Shown one piece after another: positions 17,707-25,774 of a DNA stretch of 51,150 bases (positions are counted from its first letter, which is position 1; each line of letters opens with the position of its first letter). The notes under the pieces are model-generated. The model did no database searches. It saw only the letters and a program-made list of their open reading frames with translations, and was not told where the DNA came from. A program made the translations under genes and the position numbers. The DNA comes from CBDUEV01 sp965366365 (GTDB taxonomy: Bacteria; Actinomycetota; Acidimicrobiia; Spongiisociales; JAENVV01): positions 1-51,150 of the forward strand of contig CBDUEV010000015.1 in the NCBI GenBank assembly GCA_965366365.1. Direction: 5' to 3'.

Positions 17707-17910
17707 CTACGCCGTTCCGTCGGTGATGATGCGTCCCCGCACCCGGGGGAACCGGACCGGAGCGTGTGCGAAGCAATACTCACGCTTGTTGTACTGCGAA
17801 AGAATGGTCTCGCATCCGCGTTTCGAGCAACGGCGGTCGCCTTGGACGGTTCTGGACGGTCGTGCGGATCCGGTGATCCGACGGCCTTTCAACGTGGTGG
17901 TGTCAGCCAT
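17707..17910 (-). CDS. Small zinc-ribbon-like protein
   Basis: A 67-residue basic protein with cysteine/histidine spacing CSKRGCETILSQYNKREYC then FAH, i.e. C-x4-C-x12-C-x2-H, which looks like a single zinc-binding knuckle. Similar small proteins with a CxxxxCxTxLSxYN core occur in Actinobacteria, function unknown to me. The start has an excellent ribosome binding site: AAAGGAGG on the minus strand about nine bases before the ATG. It diverges from csoR, with about 220 bases between. Confidence 0.7.
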   Translation of the reverse strand: MADTTTLKGRRITGSARPSRTVQGDRRCSKRGCETILSQYNKREYCFAHAPVRFPRVRGRIITDGTA

Positions 17911-18094
17911 GATGTTCGCCCTCCTTTGTAACGGGCTGGATATCGGGCTTGTCTATCGGTTTTGATTGCGCCTTGTACAACCAATCTGACCCGGGTTGTA
18001 TTTCGCCGCCGGTGTGCCTTGTTGCCCTTAATACGCAGCCGACGACGTTTTGGTTCCCCAATATCTCGCCAAATCAAACCATCGCGTCTTTTGG

Positions 18095-18113
18095 ACCCCA
18101 CCCCCGGTGGGGT
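18095..18113 (+). promoter_or_regulatory. CsoR operator in the csoR-copZ-copA promoter
   Basis: ACCCCACC and GGTGGGGT form a perfect 8-bp inverted repeat around CCC. It closely resembles the published M. tuberculosis CsoR site, which has the same CCCACCCCC/GTGGGGTGGG core. It lies between a TTGGAC -35-like box (18091-18096) and a TAAGCT -10 box (18116-18121), so bound apo-CsoR would block RNA polymerase, and copper would relieve repression. Confidence 0.85.
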
Positions 18114-18115
18114 GG

Positions 18116-18121
18116 TAAGCT
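18116..18121 (+). promoter_or_regulatory. -10 box of leaderless csoR promoter
   Basis: TAAGCT precedes the csoR GTG (18128) by six bases. With TTGGAC at 18091-18096 the spacer is 19 bases, filled by the CsoR operator. Confidence 0.6.
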
Positions 18122-18127
18122 GCGGTC

Positions 18128-18472
18128 GTGAAAGACATCCACAAGAAGAACTCGCTGAATCGTCTCAAGACGGTGCGCGGCCACCTCGAGAGCGTGATCG
18201 CCATGGTGGAGGACGAGCGGTATTGCCCCGAGGTGATGAAGCAGGTCTCCGCTCTCCAAGGCTCCCTCGAAGGCGTGAACCGGATTCTTCTCCAGAACCA
18301 TCTCGAGACCTGCGTGGCGCACGCCGTCCAGGAAGGGCGCGGCGCAGAAATCGTGGATGAGCTGCTAGAAACCATGCGCTACACGGCAGCGGTGACCGGC
18401 CCAGCCGCCTCACCGCTCTACGAAGACCCGCTCACGACAGAAGACCCGCTCACGACAAAGGACATGACATGA
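18128..18472 (+). CDS. csoR: Copper-sensing repressor CsoR
   Basis: A 114-residue all-helical DUF156/CsoR-RcnR family repressor. The copper ligands of CsoR are all present in the right helical spacing: Cys33 (RYCPEV), His58 (NHLE) and Cys62 (ETCV). The N-terminal KKNSLNRLKTVRGHLESVIAM is the conserved first helix. The leaderless GTG lies just after its own operator, indicating autoregulation. The C-terminal tail contains a six-residue duplication (EDPLTT twice), from a perfect 18-base tandem repeat at 18422-18457. It overlaps copZ by four bases. Confidence 0.92.
   Translation: MKDIHKKNSLNRLKTVRGHLESVIAMVEDERYCPEVMKQVSALQGSLEGVNRILLQNHLETCVAHAVQEGRGAEIVDELLETMRYTAAVTGPAASPLYEDPLTTEDPLTTKDMT
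18422..18457 (+). repeat. 18-bp tandem duplication at the 3' end of csoR
   Basis: GAAGACCCGCTCACGACA occurs twice in direct succession (18422-18439, 18440-18457), in frame, adding six residues to the CsoR tail. Identity is perfect, so the duplication is probably recent. Confidence 0.9.
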
Positions 18473-18681
18473 CGACGTTGACACTCTCCGTACCGGATAT
18501 CTCTTGCGGACACTGCAAGAGCTCCATCGAAGGCGCCGTCGACCAGCTCGCCGGGGTGGGCAAGGTCGAAGTCCACATCGAACCCAAGACCGTCGACGTC
18601 GAGTTCGATGAGAACGCCACATCGCTCGACACCATCATCGGGGCGATCGAGGAACAGGGCTACGACGTAGCCCGCTCGTAG
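18469..18681 (+). CDS. copZ: Copper chaperone CopZ
   Basis: A 70-residue single HMA domain that would carry Cu(I) to CopA. The metal loop is DISCGHCKSSIEGAV (CxxC), followed by the ferredoxin-like fold pattern VEVHIEPKTVDVEFDE and GYDV at the end. Its ATG overlaps the csoR stop (ATGA), and copA follows after one base, so all three form one copper-responsive operon. Confidence 0.92.
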   Translation: MTTLTLSVPDISCGHCKSSIEGAVDQLAGVGKVEVHIEPKTVDVEFDENATSLDTIIGAIEEQGYDVARS

Positions 18682-18682
18682 C

Positions 18683-20896
18683 GTGGCCAAGCCCGAGCCG
18701 GCCGGCGGTGCTCTGAGGCGGGCCCCTGCCTCGGCGCCCGAGGAGCTCGTCTTCGAAGTCGACGGGATGACGTGCGCCTCGTGTGCAGTCAGAGTCGAGC
18801 GAGTCTTGACAAAACAGGATTCCGTCGAGGGCGCCGTCGTCAACTTCGCCGGCGGCGAAGCGCATGTCCGGATTCAGCCGGGGGTCGATCCCACTCCCCT
18901 CTACGAGGCCGTCCGCAAGATCGGCTACGACCTCTCCCTCGTCGAGGAGGACACGGAACGCCAGAGTCAGGTCGAGAAATACACGGAGGAGCAGCGCCGC
19001 CAATGGCGCAACTTCCTCATGGCGGCTCTCTTCACCCTTCCGGTCATGCTTCTCGCCATGGTCGGTCCCGACACCACCTGGAGTCGCGCCCTTCAGTGGG
19101 CGCTCGTCACGCCTGTCGAGTTCATCTTCGGCGCCCAGTTCCATCGAGCGGCGGCCAAGCGCCTGAGCAGTTTCACGGCCAATATGGACACGCTCGTCTC
19201 CATCGGAACACTGGCCGCCTACGGGTTTTCGGTCTGGGCGTTCTTCGCAGACACCCCGGTCTTCTTTGAGACGGCCGGCGCCATCATCAGCTTCATCCTG
19301 CTGGGCCGGTACTTCGAGGCGAGGGCGAAGGGAAACGCCTCGGCCGCCATAACGAAGCTCCTCGAACTCGGGGCCAAGGACGCCGTGGTTCTTCGCGAAG
19401 GTACCGAGGTCCGGATCCCCATCGAAGAGGTGAAGCGCGGGGACCTCCTCGTCGTTCGGCCCGGAGAGAAGATCCCCAGTGACGGCGTGATCACCGAGGG
19501 GGCGAGTTCGCTGGACGAGAGCATGTTGACCGGGGAGTCTGTCCCCGTCGACAAGACCGTCGGCGACGACGTGTTCGGAGCCACACTCAACCAGCAGGGC
19601 CGGCTCGTGGTCGAGGTCGACAAGGTGGGCAACCAGACCGCCCTCCACCAGATCGTGAAATTGGTCGAAGAAGCCCAGGCGTCCAAGGCGCCCATTCAGA
19701 AGCTCGCCGATCAGATCAGCGGGGTGTTCGTCCCGGTGGTGATCGTCATCGCCCTCGTCACGTTCTTCGGTTGGTGGGCGACATCGGGGGACGTCGCCAG
19801 TGCAGTCCGCAATGCGGTGGCAGTTCTCATCATCGCCTGCCCCTGTGCCCTCGGCCTCGCCACCCCGACCGCCATCATGGTGGGCAGCGGTCGCGGGGCG
19901 GAACTCGGGGTCATCTTCAAGGGGGCGGAGATCTTTGAGCGGTCCCGTGGCATCGATGCGGTCGTTTTCGACAAGACCGGAACGTTGACCCGCGGCGTGA
20001 TGACGTTGGCAGAGGTCGTGACGAGTGCGGACGTCGAGGAGACCCGGTTCCTTCATGTGGTCGCCTCGCTGGAGAGCGCCAGTGAGCACCCGGTGGCGCG
20101 CGCCGTCGCCCTGGGGGCCGAGGAACGCGACCTCGAACTGATGACTCCGACGGAGTTCCTCAACACACCGGGACGCGGTGTCCGCGGACGAGTCGACGGG
20201 CTGCTGGTCACCGCAGGAACCTCCAAGTTCTTGGCCGACGAGGGACTCCTGATTCCGACCGAGATGACCGAAGCGCTCGACCGTCTCGAGGGAGAAGGGC
20301 ACACCGCGTTCTTGGCCGGTTGGGACGGTGAGGTCCGAGGGGTGCTGGCCGTGGCAGACGTGCTGCGCTCGACGGCTCGATTGGCCGTCGAGCAACTTCA
20401 CGAGATGGGCGTCCAGGTGGCGATGATCACCGGCGACAACCACAGGACGGCCGCGGCGATCGCCGGGCGGGTCGGCATCGATCAGGTCTTGGCGGAGGTG
20501 CTGCCCGGCGACAAGGCCGCCGAGGTGGCGCGGCTGAAGGCGGAAGGCATCCGAGTCGCGTTTGCCGGCGACGGCATCAACGACGCTCCGGCCCTCACCC
20601 AGGCCGACCTCGGGATGGCGATCGGGACTGGAACCGACATCGCCATCGAGGCAGGTGACGTGATCCTCATGTCCGGTGATCCTCTGCTCGTCAAGACGGC
20701 TCTCCGCTTGGCTCGGGCCACCTTCCGGACCATCAAACAGAACCTCTTCTGGGCTTTCTTCTACAACGTGGCGATGATCCCTCTGGCCGCGGCAGGGCTC
20801 CTCAATCCCATGTTCGCGGCGGCGGCCATGGCAACCTCCAGCGTTTCCGTGGTGACCAACAGCCTGCGCCTCCGCAGGTTCGACGCGGACCACTGA
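18683..20896 (+). CDS. copA: Copper-exporting P1B-type ATPase CopA
   Basis: A 737-residue Cu(I) efflux ATPase. An N-terminal HMA domain has GMTCASC (Cys31, Cys34). The transmembrane metal site is CPC (386-388) in IIACPCALGLATPTA. ATPase motifs are TGES, the phosphorylated Asp430 in DKTGTLT, the SEHPVARA nucleotide-binding HP pair, MITGDN and GDGINDAP. The last helices carry YN and M-x2-SS (MATSSVSVVTN), the Cu(I)-specific signature. The start is a GTG directly after copZ. The protein has one HMA domain rather than two. Confidence 0.95.
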   Translation: MAKPEPAGGALRRAPASAPEELVFEVDGMTCASCAVRVERVLTKQDSVEGAVVNFAGGEAHVRIQPGVDPTPLYEAVRKIGYDLSLVEEDTERQSQVEKYTEEQRRQWRNFLMAALFTLPVMLLAMVGPDTTWSRALQWALVTPVEFIFGAQFHRAAAKRLSSFTANMDTLVSIGTLAAYGFSVWAFFADTPVFFETAGAIISFILLGRYFEARAKGNASAAITKLLELGAKDAVVLREGTEVRIPIEEVKRGDLLVVRPGEKIPSDGVITEGASSLDESMLTGESVPVDKTVGDDVFGATLNQQGRLVVEVDKVGNQTALHQIVKLVEEAQASKAPIQKLADQISGVFVPVVIVIALVTFFGWWATSGDVASAVRNAVAVLIIACPCALGLATPTAIMVGSGRGAELGVIFKGAEIFERSRGIDAVVFDKTGTLTRGVMTLAEVVTSADVEETRFLHVVASLESASEHPVARAVALGAEERDLELMTPTEFLNTPGRGVRGRVDGLLVTAGTSKFLADEGLLIPTEMTEALDRLEGEGHTAFLAGWDGEVRGVLAVADVLRSTARLAVEQLHEMGVQVAMITGDNHRTAAAIAGRVGIDQVLAEVLPGDKAAEVARLKAEGIRVAFAGDGINDAPALTQADLGMAIGTGTDIAIEAGDVILMSGDPLLVKTALRLARATFRTIKQNLFWAFFYNVAMIPLAAAGLLNPMFAAAAMATSSVSVVTNSLRLRRFDADH

Positions 20897-20958
20897 GGCC
20901 CCGGGCTGGTCCCACCAATCAGCGAGGACGACCGAGGCACTGGGTACCCTTGCGGCTG

Positions 20959-21696
20959 ATGATCACCGACGAGCCGCCAACGGACCCCTGGGGATCCGGA
21001 CCCCCGCCACCTCATCGGGCCGGACCTCGCGCTCGTCCGGGACGGCCCAGAGCGATACTCCACTGGTCGGTCCTCGACGAGAACCAGGTTCTCCTCGCCG
21101 TGGTGGGCCTCGTCGGGGTGGGGGTCTTGGTGCTGGGGATCCTGGCGCTCCTCCCGTCGTCCGACGGATGCCGCGATCAATCGTGCGCGATCGGAGCCCC
21201 GATCGGGGTCAGCTGGCTGGAGGCGGAGGACACAGTTGCCGCCCAGTTTCTCCCATGTGGAGACGAGACCGTCAGCGATGTGATCATTACGGAGAGCCGA
21301 ACCGGTGACGTCCTGTGGCATCTCGCCGGACAAGACCAGGACGGGCGGACGACGTTCATCGCCGGACAGGTCCCGGAGCCCTACGAAGAAATCGTGCCCT
21401 TCGAGCGTCTGCCGGTCGGACGGCTCGAACTCACCATGGTGGGAGACGCCACCTACGTCCTTGGTTTCGAACGTTCGGATCTCTTCGGGGATTTCGTCTT
21501 CATCAACGGCGACCGGGTCGAGCGAAGCGCTTTCGCGGCAGAGGCCAGGAAGGTGGGCGGGTGCGCCGAGAGGGCTGCTCCGGTGGGCTCCGACCGAAGC
21601 GTGATGTTGACGGTGGGCCTGGTTGTCCTGGCCGGCGCCGCCGCCGTCCTGCTGGCCGTCAGATTCATCGACGTCGGTTCCGGCAAAGATGGATGA
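20959..21696 (+). CDS. Two-helix membrane-anchored protein of unknown function
   Basis: I do not recognise this 245-residue protein. After a proline- and arginine-rich cytosolic start, a hydrophobic helix (LLAVVGLVGVGVLVLGILALL) leads to an exported domain with three cysteines (DGCRDQSC, LPCGDE) plus a later GGCAE, followed by a second helix (LTVGLVVLAGAAAVLLAV). The four external cysteines could form disulfides. Position between copA and a CopD-like gene suggests, but does not prove, a copper or redox role. A TACCCT box lies eight bases before the ATG. Confidence 0.65.
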   Translation: MITDEPPTDPWGSGPPPPHRAGPRARPGRPRAILHWSVLDENQVLLAVVGLVGVGVLVLGILALLPSSDGCRDQSCAIGAPIGVSWLEAEDTVAAQFLPCGDETVSDVIITESRTGDVLWHLAGQDQDGRTTFIAGQVPEPYEEIVPFERLPVGRLELTMVGDATYVLGFERSDLFGDFVFINGDRVERSAFAAEARKVGGCAERAAPVGSDRSVMLTVGLVVLAGAAAVLLAVRFIDVGSGKDG

Positions 21697-21721
21697 CCCG
21701 AAGCAGAGGAGGGACCAAGTC

Positions 21722-22102
21722 ATGCTCGAATTCGTTCACGAGGTCGCCGCGGCGGTGTGGCTCGGGGGGCTCATCACGCTCGGGGCCTTGGTCCCGGCGC
21801 TGCGCCGGGCCGGCGTCGAACGTCCCCAGCTCCAGGCCATGGCTCGCCAGTTCGGGAGAGTTTCGTGGTCGGCGATGGTGATTCTGGTGGTTTCGGGTGT
21901 CTGGCGCTACTGGCCGAATCGGATCAGCCTGGACGCCGCCACCTGGTTTCGAGTCAAGGTGGCCCTCGTCGTGCTCGTGGTGGGTCTGGCCCTCGCCCAT
22001 CAATTCACGGCGCGTCGAACAACACCTGCGGTAAGGGGGGTTCTCCAGGGAGTGACGCTCCTGGTCAGCCTGGCGATCTTTGCAGCAGCCACGGCGCTCT
22101 AG
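21722..22102 (+). CDS. CopD-like integral membrane protein
   Basis: A 126-residue protein with four hydrophobic helices. The first carries a histidine (EFVHEVAAAVWLGGLITLGALVP), the pattern of CopD/DUF2269-type copper-resistance or heme-binding membrane proteins; further motifs are GVWRYWP and ALAHQFTARR. AGGAGGG about ten bases before the ATG supports this start over an in-frame ATG at 21689. It follows the copA region, which fits a copper-related role, but the family is broad and the function is inferred. Confidence 0.6.
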   Translation: MLEFVHEVAAAVWLGGLITLGALVPALRRAGVERPQLQAMARQFGRVSWSAMVILVVSGVWRYWPNRISLDAATWFRVKVALVVLVVGLALAHQFTARRTTPAVRGVLQGVTLLVSLAIFAAATAL

Positions 22103-22150
22103 GCATCCGTTGACCTCTGATTCGCGTCACGGAGTGCCCGCGACGGTTCG

Positions 22151-22243
22151 TCAGCGCTTGCGCTTGTGGCGGTTGGCCTTCAGACGCTTACGGTATTTGT
22201 GCTTCGACATCTTTTTGCGTCGCTTCTTGATCAGCGAGCCCAT
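22151..22243 (-). CDS. Small ribosomal protein bS22-type (AURKAIP1/COX24 domain)
   Basis: A 30-residue, extremely basic peptide: MGSLIKKRRKKMSKHKYRKR and ten more residues rich in Lys, Arg and His. It matches the short actinobacterial protein with an AURKAIP1/COX24 domain found as bS22 in mycobacterial 30S subunits, near the decoding centre. A GAGGAAG sequence five bases before the ATG supports translation. At 30 codons it is below many gene-finder cut-offs. Downstream lies the leftward-neighbour region with no other gene. Confidence 0.85.
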   Translation of the reverse strand: MGSLIKKRRKKMSKHKYRKRLKANRHKRKR

Positions 22244-22330
22244 ACAAACTTCCTCAACATGAACGATGCGGGTGCATAGCTTGCCGGGTTGAGCGGCCAA
22301 TCGCAAACCGGAGCGCCCCGCCTCGGGGTC

Positions 22331-23197
22331 TCAACCCGCGGCCGGATCCATCAGCAGGCCGTCGTACGCCACCGCCAGGTCCCTGACCTCGCCCTCGCCT
22401 TGGAGGACTTCGGCCATCGCCGCAGATACCCGAGCGGCCGCCTCGGAGGTCGTGAAGGCAATGACCGCCGGACCTGCGCCGCTCCACGCCGCATGAGCAG
22501 CTCCGGCAGAACAGGCGGCTTCGATCAGGGCTTCGCCTCGAGGATGGAGGTGAGCGCGGGCGGGTTGATGGAGCTCATCCCCGCCGGCACCCCGCAGAAT
22601 CGACTCTTGACCGGTGCGCAAGCCTTCGATCAGGGCCGTCACCCTTCCCAGGCTGCGGACCACGACTTGTCGATCGATCGTGGGACCGAGGGCGGCCCGA
22701 GCTTCCGAGGTCGACAACCCGTAGGAGGGGACGGCGAGCACGATTCTCCACGCGCTCGAGATAGCAAGAGGGATCGGCGACCCGAGCTGGTCGACTGCGA
22801 TCAACCCGCCGTACACGGTCGCCCCCGAGTTGTCGGCATGCCCTTCGAACTCGGTCACCAGATCGAAAACGGTCTTGCGGTCCACTTCGGCTTCCACGGC
22901 GAGAAGGGCCGCTGCCGCTCCCGCCGCAGCGGCAGCGGACGATGAGCCCAAACCTCGCGACAGCGGAATGGCGTTGGCGACCGTCAGTTCGAGCGGCTGG
23001 TCGCCCGCCGCCTTCTGAGCTGCTGCCAGGACCAGATCGTGAGCGCCGGGAGGCAACTGATGGGGACCGACGTGAACGGCGGACCACCGGCTGGAGCGGA
23101 CAGCCGAAACTTCACACCGAAGCTCGAGGGCAAGCGCAAAGGCATCGAAGCCAGGTCCGAGGTTGCCGGAAGAAGCCGGCGCCGACGCCTTAGCCAT
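22331..23197 (-). CDS. thrB: Homoserine kinase ThrB
   Basis: A GHMP-family kinase of 288 residues that phosphorylates homoserine in threonine synthesis. The N-terminus KASAPASSGNLGPGFDAFALAL is the homoserine kinase signature, and the ATP loop is IPLSRGLGSSSAAAAAGAAAA (P-x3-GLGSSSA). A third GHMP motif, AAWSGAGPAVIAF, lies near the C-terminus. The call as ThrB rather than another GHMP kinase rests on the GNLGPGFD motif; no thrA or thrC is nearby. It follows the PhzF gene after 23 bases and is probably co-transcribed. Confidence 0.88.
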   Translation of the reverse strand: MAKASAPASSGNLGPGFDAFALALELRCEVSAVRSSRWSAVHVGPHQLPPGAHDLVLAAAQKAAGDQPLELTVANAIPLSRGLGSSSAAAAAGAAAALLAVEAEVDRKTVFDLVTEFEGHADNSGATVYGGLIAVDQLGSPIPLAISSAWRIVLAVPSYGLSTSEARAALGPTIDRQVVVRSLGRVTALIEGLRTGQESILRGAGGDELHQPARAHLHPRGEALIEAACSAGAAHAAWSGAGPAVIAFTTSEAAARVSAAMAEVLQGEGEVRDLAVAYDGLLMDPAAG

Positions 23198-23220
23198 GTC
23201 CGCCCGGCTCCCTCGCCCCG

Positions 23221-24018
23221 CTACACATCCAGTTCTCGCACTTCGTCCCTCACGACCGACCCCCCGACTCGGGCACCTTCTTGGGTCCACGATAGATGGA
23301 TATCGGATGGGTTCCCCATCTCCTCCCCCTGCCGGATCAGCAGGCTTCCCGTCTTCTCGCCGAACGTCTGAAGCGCCCGGGCCAGCGCCACTGCGGCGCT
23401 CCCGGTGGCCGGATCCTCGAAGACACCCGATCCGGGAGCGAAGAAGCGAGCTCGGACTCGACCATCCCCCGCCCGGGCCCAGACATAGGTGTGTGCTCCG
23501 TCGGGGTGGGCCGAGAGAACAGCGGGATTGGGGCGAAACGAGGCAACCTCCTGCGCCCTTTCCAGTTCCACCAACACGTATCTGAGGGGCATCTCCACCA
23601 CCACCGCAGACCTCGCCGACCGAAGGCCGAGCCCGATCGCGTCGAGGTTCTCGATCGTCGAGACCGGCTGACCGAGCGGAGCGTCGATCCAGGCGGCCGT
23701 CCCGTCGAACGAAATGTCGATCCGGCCGATTTGGCACGTCACCGCCTCGGGACCGCCAGGGCCCAACGCATGGAGGACCCAGGCTGCTCCCACCAGGGGA
23801 TGCCCGGCGAAAGGCATCTCGGTGGTGGGGGTGAAGATCCGGGCGTGAGGGATCTCTCCCTCTTTCCATTCGAGGAAGACCGTCTCGGAGAACCCGAGTT
23901 CAGCCGCGATCTCCTGCATCCCCTGTTCGGTCAACGAAGTGGTGTCGGTGATGACACCGAGGTGGTTTCCGCCGTTTTCACCACGGGTGAAGACCCGCAA
24001 GACATAACAGTGCCGCAT
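23221..24018 (-). CDS. PhzF-family isomerase
   Basis: A 265-residue member of the PhzF/diaminopimelate-epimerase fold. The catalytic Glu lies in AAELGFSETVFLE, and GHPLVGAAWVL and the C-terminal half motif EDPATGSAAVALA are family hallmarks. PhzF itself makes phenazine precursors, but most homologues are isolated genes of unknown substrate, and no phenazine genes are nearby. GAGAGGA lies about five bases upstream of the ATG. It heads a probable two-gene unit with thrB. Confidence 0.85.
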   Translation of the reverse strand: MRHCYVLRVFTRGENGGNHLGVITDTTSLTEQGMQEIAAELGFSETVFLEWKEGEIPHARIFTPTTEMPFAGHPLVGAAWVLHALGPGGPEAVTCQIGRIDISFDGTAAWIDAPLGQPVSTIENLDAIGLGLRSARSAVVVEMPLRYVLVELERAQEVASFRPNPAVLSAHPDGAHTYVWARAGDGRVRARFFAPGSGVFEDPATGSAAVALARALQTFGEKTGSLLIRQGEEMGNPSDIHLSWTQEGARVGGSVVRDEVRELDV

Positions 24019-24071
24019 TGGTGTCCTCTCTCAACTTCGAGCATGCCACGATACCGCTACGGTGAGGCCTC

Positions 24072-24278
24072 ATGTCAGAGCTACTCGGAGACACCCTCTT
24101 TGCGGAACTCACACTTGGCCTCGGCCTGGCCCTCATGGTCGGCAACGGCTACGCCTGGTACAAGGCTTCTCGCGGGGAACGGCCGGATGAGATCGAAGGA
24201 GAGTTCCGGAGAGGACGCGTCGTCTTCCTCATCCTCATCGGGATGATCATGTCCATCTGGGGGGCGTTGAGCTTCTGA
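24072..24278 (+). CDS. Small two-helix membrane protein
   Basis: A 68-residue protein with two hydrophobic helices (LTLGLGLALMVGNGYAWYKA and VVFLILIGMIMSIWGALSF) joined by a charged loop containing GERPDEIEGEFRRGR. No function recognised. A TACGGT box lies eight bases before the ATG and GAGG overlaps the spacer, so initiation could be leaderless or use a very short leader. Confidence 0.65.
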   Translation: MSELLGDTLFAELTLGLGLALMVGNGYAWYKASRGERPDEIEGEFRRGRVVFLILIGMIMSIWGALSF

Positions 24279-24334
24279 TCATCGGGGTCGGCCGCCCCGC
24301 TCGAGGATCGGGAAGGCAGCTGGAACACGACCGC

Positions 24335-24340
24335 TAGAAT
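24335..24340 (+). promoter_or_regulatory. -10 box of tRNA-Gly promoter
   Basis: TAGAAT lies 11 bases before the first base of the tRNA. No clear -35 box is seen. Confidence 0.4.
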
Positions 24341-24351
24341 GTGACCGAGCC

Positions 24352-24422
24352 GCGGGTGTAGTTCAACGGCAGAACACAAGCTTCCCAAGCTTGGAATGGG
24401 GGTTCGATTCCCCTCACCCGCT
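24352..24422 (+). tRNA. tRNA-Gly (anticodon CCC)
   Basis: The acceptor arms GCGGGTG (24352-24358) and CACCCGC (24415-24421) pair fully. The D arm holds AGTTCAACGGCAGA. The anticodon stem CAAGC/GCTTG closes loop TTCCCAA with anticodon CCC at 24384-24386. The T arm is GGGGGTTCGATTCCCC. The discriminator is T and 3' CCA is not encoded (CCG follows), so CCA must be added enzymatically. Confidence 0.95.
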
Positions 24423-24522
24423 CCGATTCGAAGCCGTCCCGACGGGATCTGGTGCCGGCTGCCGCGACCGCCGGGCGACCGCTCTACAATCGCCTGCGGA
24501 CCACGAACGAAAGGCAGCGTCG

Positions 24523-25086
24523 GTGATTTTCTCTGATCGCACCATCAAAGAAGCGATCGCCGAAGGTCGCATCACCATCACCCCGTACGAGGAGGCACAC
24601 GTCCAACCCTCGTCGGTGGACCTGCGAGTGGACCGCTTCTTCCGGGTGTTCGAGAATCACAAATACCCTCACATCGACCCCATGGCTCGGCAGGAAGATC
24701 TGACCACCATTGTCGAAGTGGCCGAGGAAGAGGCGTTTGTACTCCACCCGGGCGAGTTCGTCCTCGGCTCCACGCTGGAACGCGTGCATCTCGGCACGGA
24801 CGTCGTGGCGCGATTGGAAGGCAAGTCCAGCCTGGGCAGGCTGGGCCTCCTCATTCACTCCACCGCCGGATTCGTCGATCCCGGTTTTGACGGCTTCCTG
24901 ACCTTGGAACTATCCAACGTCGCCAACCTCCCGATTGCCATCTATCCGGGGATGAGAATCGGCCAGATCTCGTTCTATCAGATGACCACCCCGGCCGACA
25001 ATCCGTACGGATCCTCCCAAGCCGGATCGAAATATCAGGGCCAGCGGGGTCCAACGCCCAGCAGAATTCACCGAGACTTCAAGTAG
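24523..25086 (+). CDS. dcd: dCTP deaminase Dcd
   Basis: A 187-residue trimeric nucleotide deaminase that converts dCTP to dUTP, or dUMP in the bifunctional actinobacterial type. Active-site motifs are QPSSVDLRVDRFFRVF, RLEGKSSLGRLGLLIHSTAG and the trimer/active-site FVDPGFDGFLTLELSN; GSKYQGQRGP marks the C-terminal lid. The sequence alone does not settle mono- versus bifunctional. The GTG has a weak AAGG eight bases upstream and a TACAAT box at 24485-24490, giving a short leader. Confidence 0.92.
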   Translation: MIFSDRTIKEAIAEGRITITPYEEAHVQPSSVDLRVDRFFRVFENHKYPHIDPMARQEDLTTIVEVAEEEAFVLHPGEFVLGSTLERVHLGTDVVARLEGKSSLGRLGLLIHSTAGFVDPGFDGFLTLELSNVANLPIAIYPGMRIGQISFYQMTTPADNPYGSSQAGSKYQGQRGPTPSRIHRDFK

Positions 25087-25090
25087 ACCG

Positions 25091-25112
25091 GGTGGGTGCC
25101 CTGAGACCCACC
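25091..25112 (+). terminator. Hairpin after dcd
   Basis: Perfect 7-bp arms GGTGGGT and ACCCACC enclose an eight-base loop, four bases after the dcd stop. No T run follows. Confidence 0.5.
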
Positions 25113-25222
25113 GCCCTGGGGGAACGGATCCTGAGCCTGGGTGACCCGAGATGGGCCGGCCAAGACGGGGACGGCCGGAGAATAGGTGCAACGTCAGACG
25201 GTGGCGCGGGGTTCTTATCAAT

Positions 25223-25774
25223 GTGCCGACCTTGACCACCACCTCGATCAAAACCAGGCTGTCTGGCAACGTGGATGCCGCCTTCCCCGACCTGGTGATC
25301 GCTCACCAGAACGGGATCTACGCCGGCATACTCAGGATGACCTCGAACCGCGAAGACGCCGCCGACCTGACTCAGGAGACCTTCGTTCGGGCCTACCGAG
25401 CCCTGGTGGACTACGACGCCGAACGGATCCGCCAGATGCAACTCGAAGGCTGGTTGTGGACGATCGCCCTCAACCTCTGTCGCAACCGAGCGCGCAGCCG
25501 GAGCAGACGTCCCCAGATGGTGCCCCTGGTCGACCTCGACCCAGCGGGGCGAGACGACACCGAAGCCGATGCCCTGGCGGGCCAGGGCCCCCTTCTCGAT
25601 GCGCTGGAGAAACTGCCGAAACGCCAGCGCGAGTGCGTTGTGCTACGCCACGTGGTCGGGTTGGACTACGCAGCCATGAGCGAGGCGATGGGCAGGCCGG
25701 AGGGAACCTTGAAGTCCGACGTACACCGAGGCCTGCAGCGCCTCCAGAGCATCCTGGGAGAGCACGATGTCTGA
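25223..25774 (+). CDS. ECF-type RNA polymerase sigma factor
   Basis: A 183-residue sigma-70 family protein of the ECF kind. Region 2 holds NREDAADLTQETFVRAYRAL followed by LEGWLWTIALNLCRNRARSR; region 4 holds LPKRQRECVVLRHVVGLDYAAMSEAMGRPEGTLKSDVHRGL, the DNA-binding helix-turn-helix. The GTG at 25223 was chosen because it gives a normal N-terminus; upstream in-frame codons encode only Arg-rich sequence. No separate anti-sigma factor gene follows; the stop lies inside the Ada/MGMT-like gene, an eight-base overlap, so these two are co-expressed. Confidence 0.85.
   Translation: MPTLTTTSIKTRLSGNVDAAFPDLVIAHQNGIYAGILRMTSNREDAADLTQETFVRAYRALVDYDAERIRQMQLEGWLWTIALNLCRNRARSRSRRPQMVPLVDLDPAGRDDTEADALAGQGPLLDALEKLPKRQRECVVLRHVVGLDYAAMSEAMGRPEGTLKSDVHRGLQRLQSILGEHDV

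Noticed and set aside
18635..20893. A 752-codon minus-strand frame covering copA
   Set aside because: It is the antisense shadow of a clear P-type ATPase; such long shadows are expected in GC-rich DNA.
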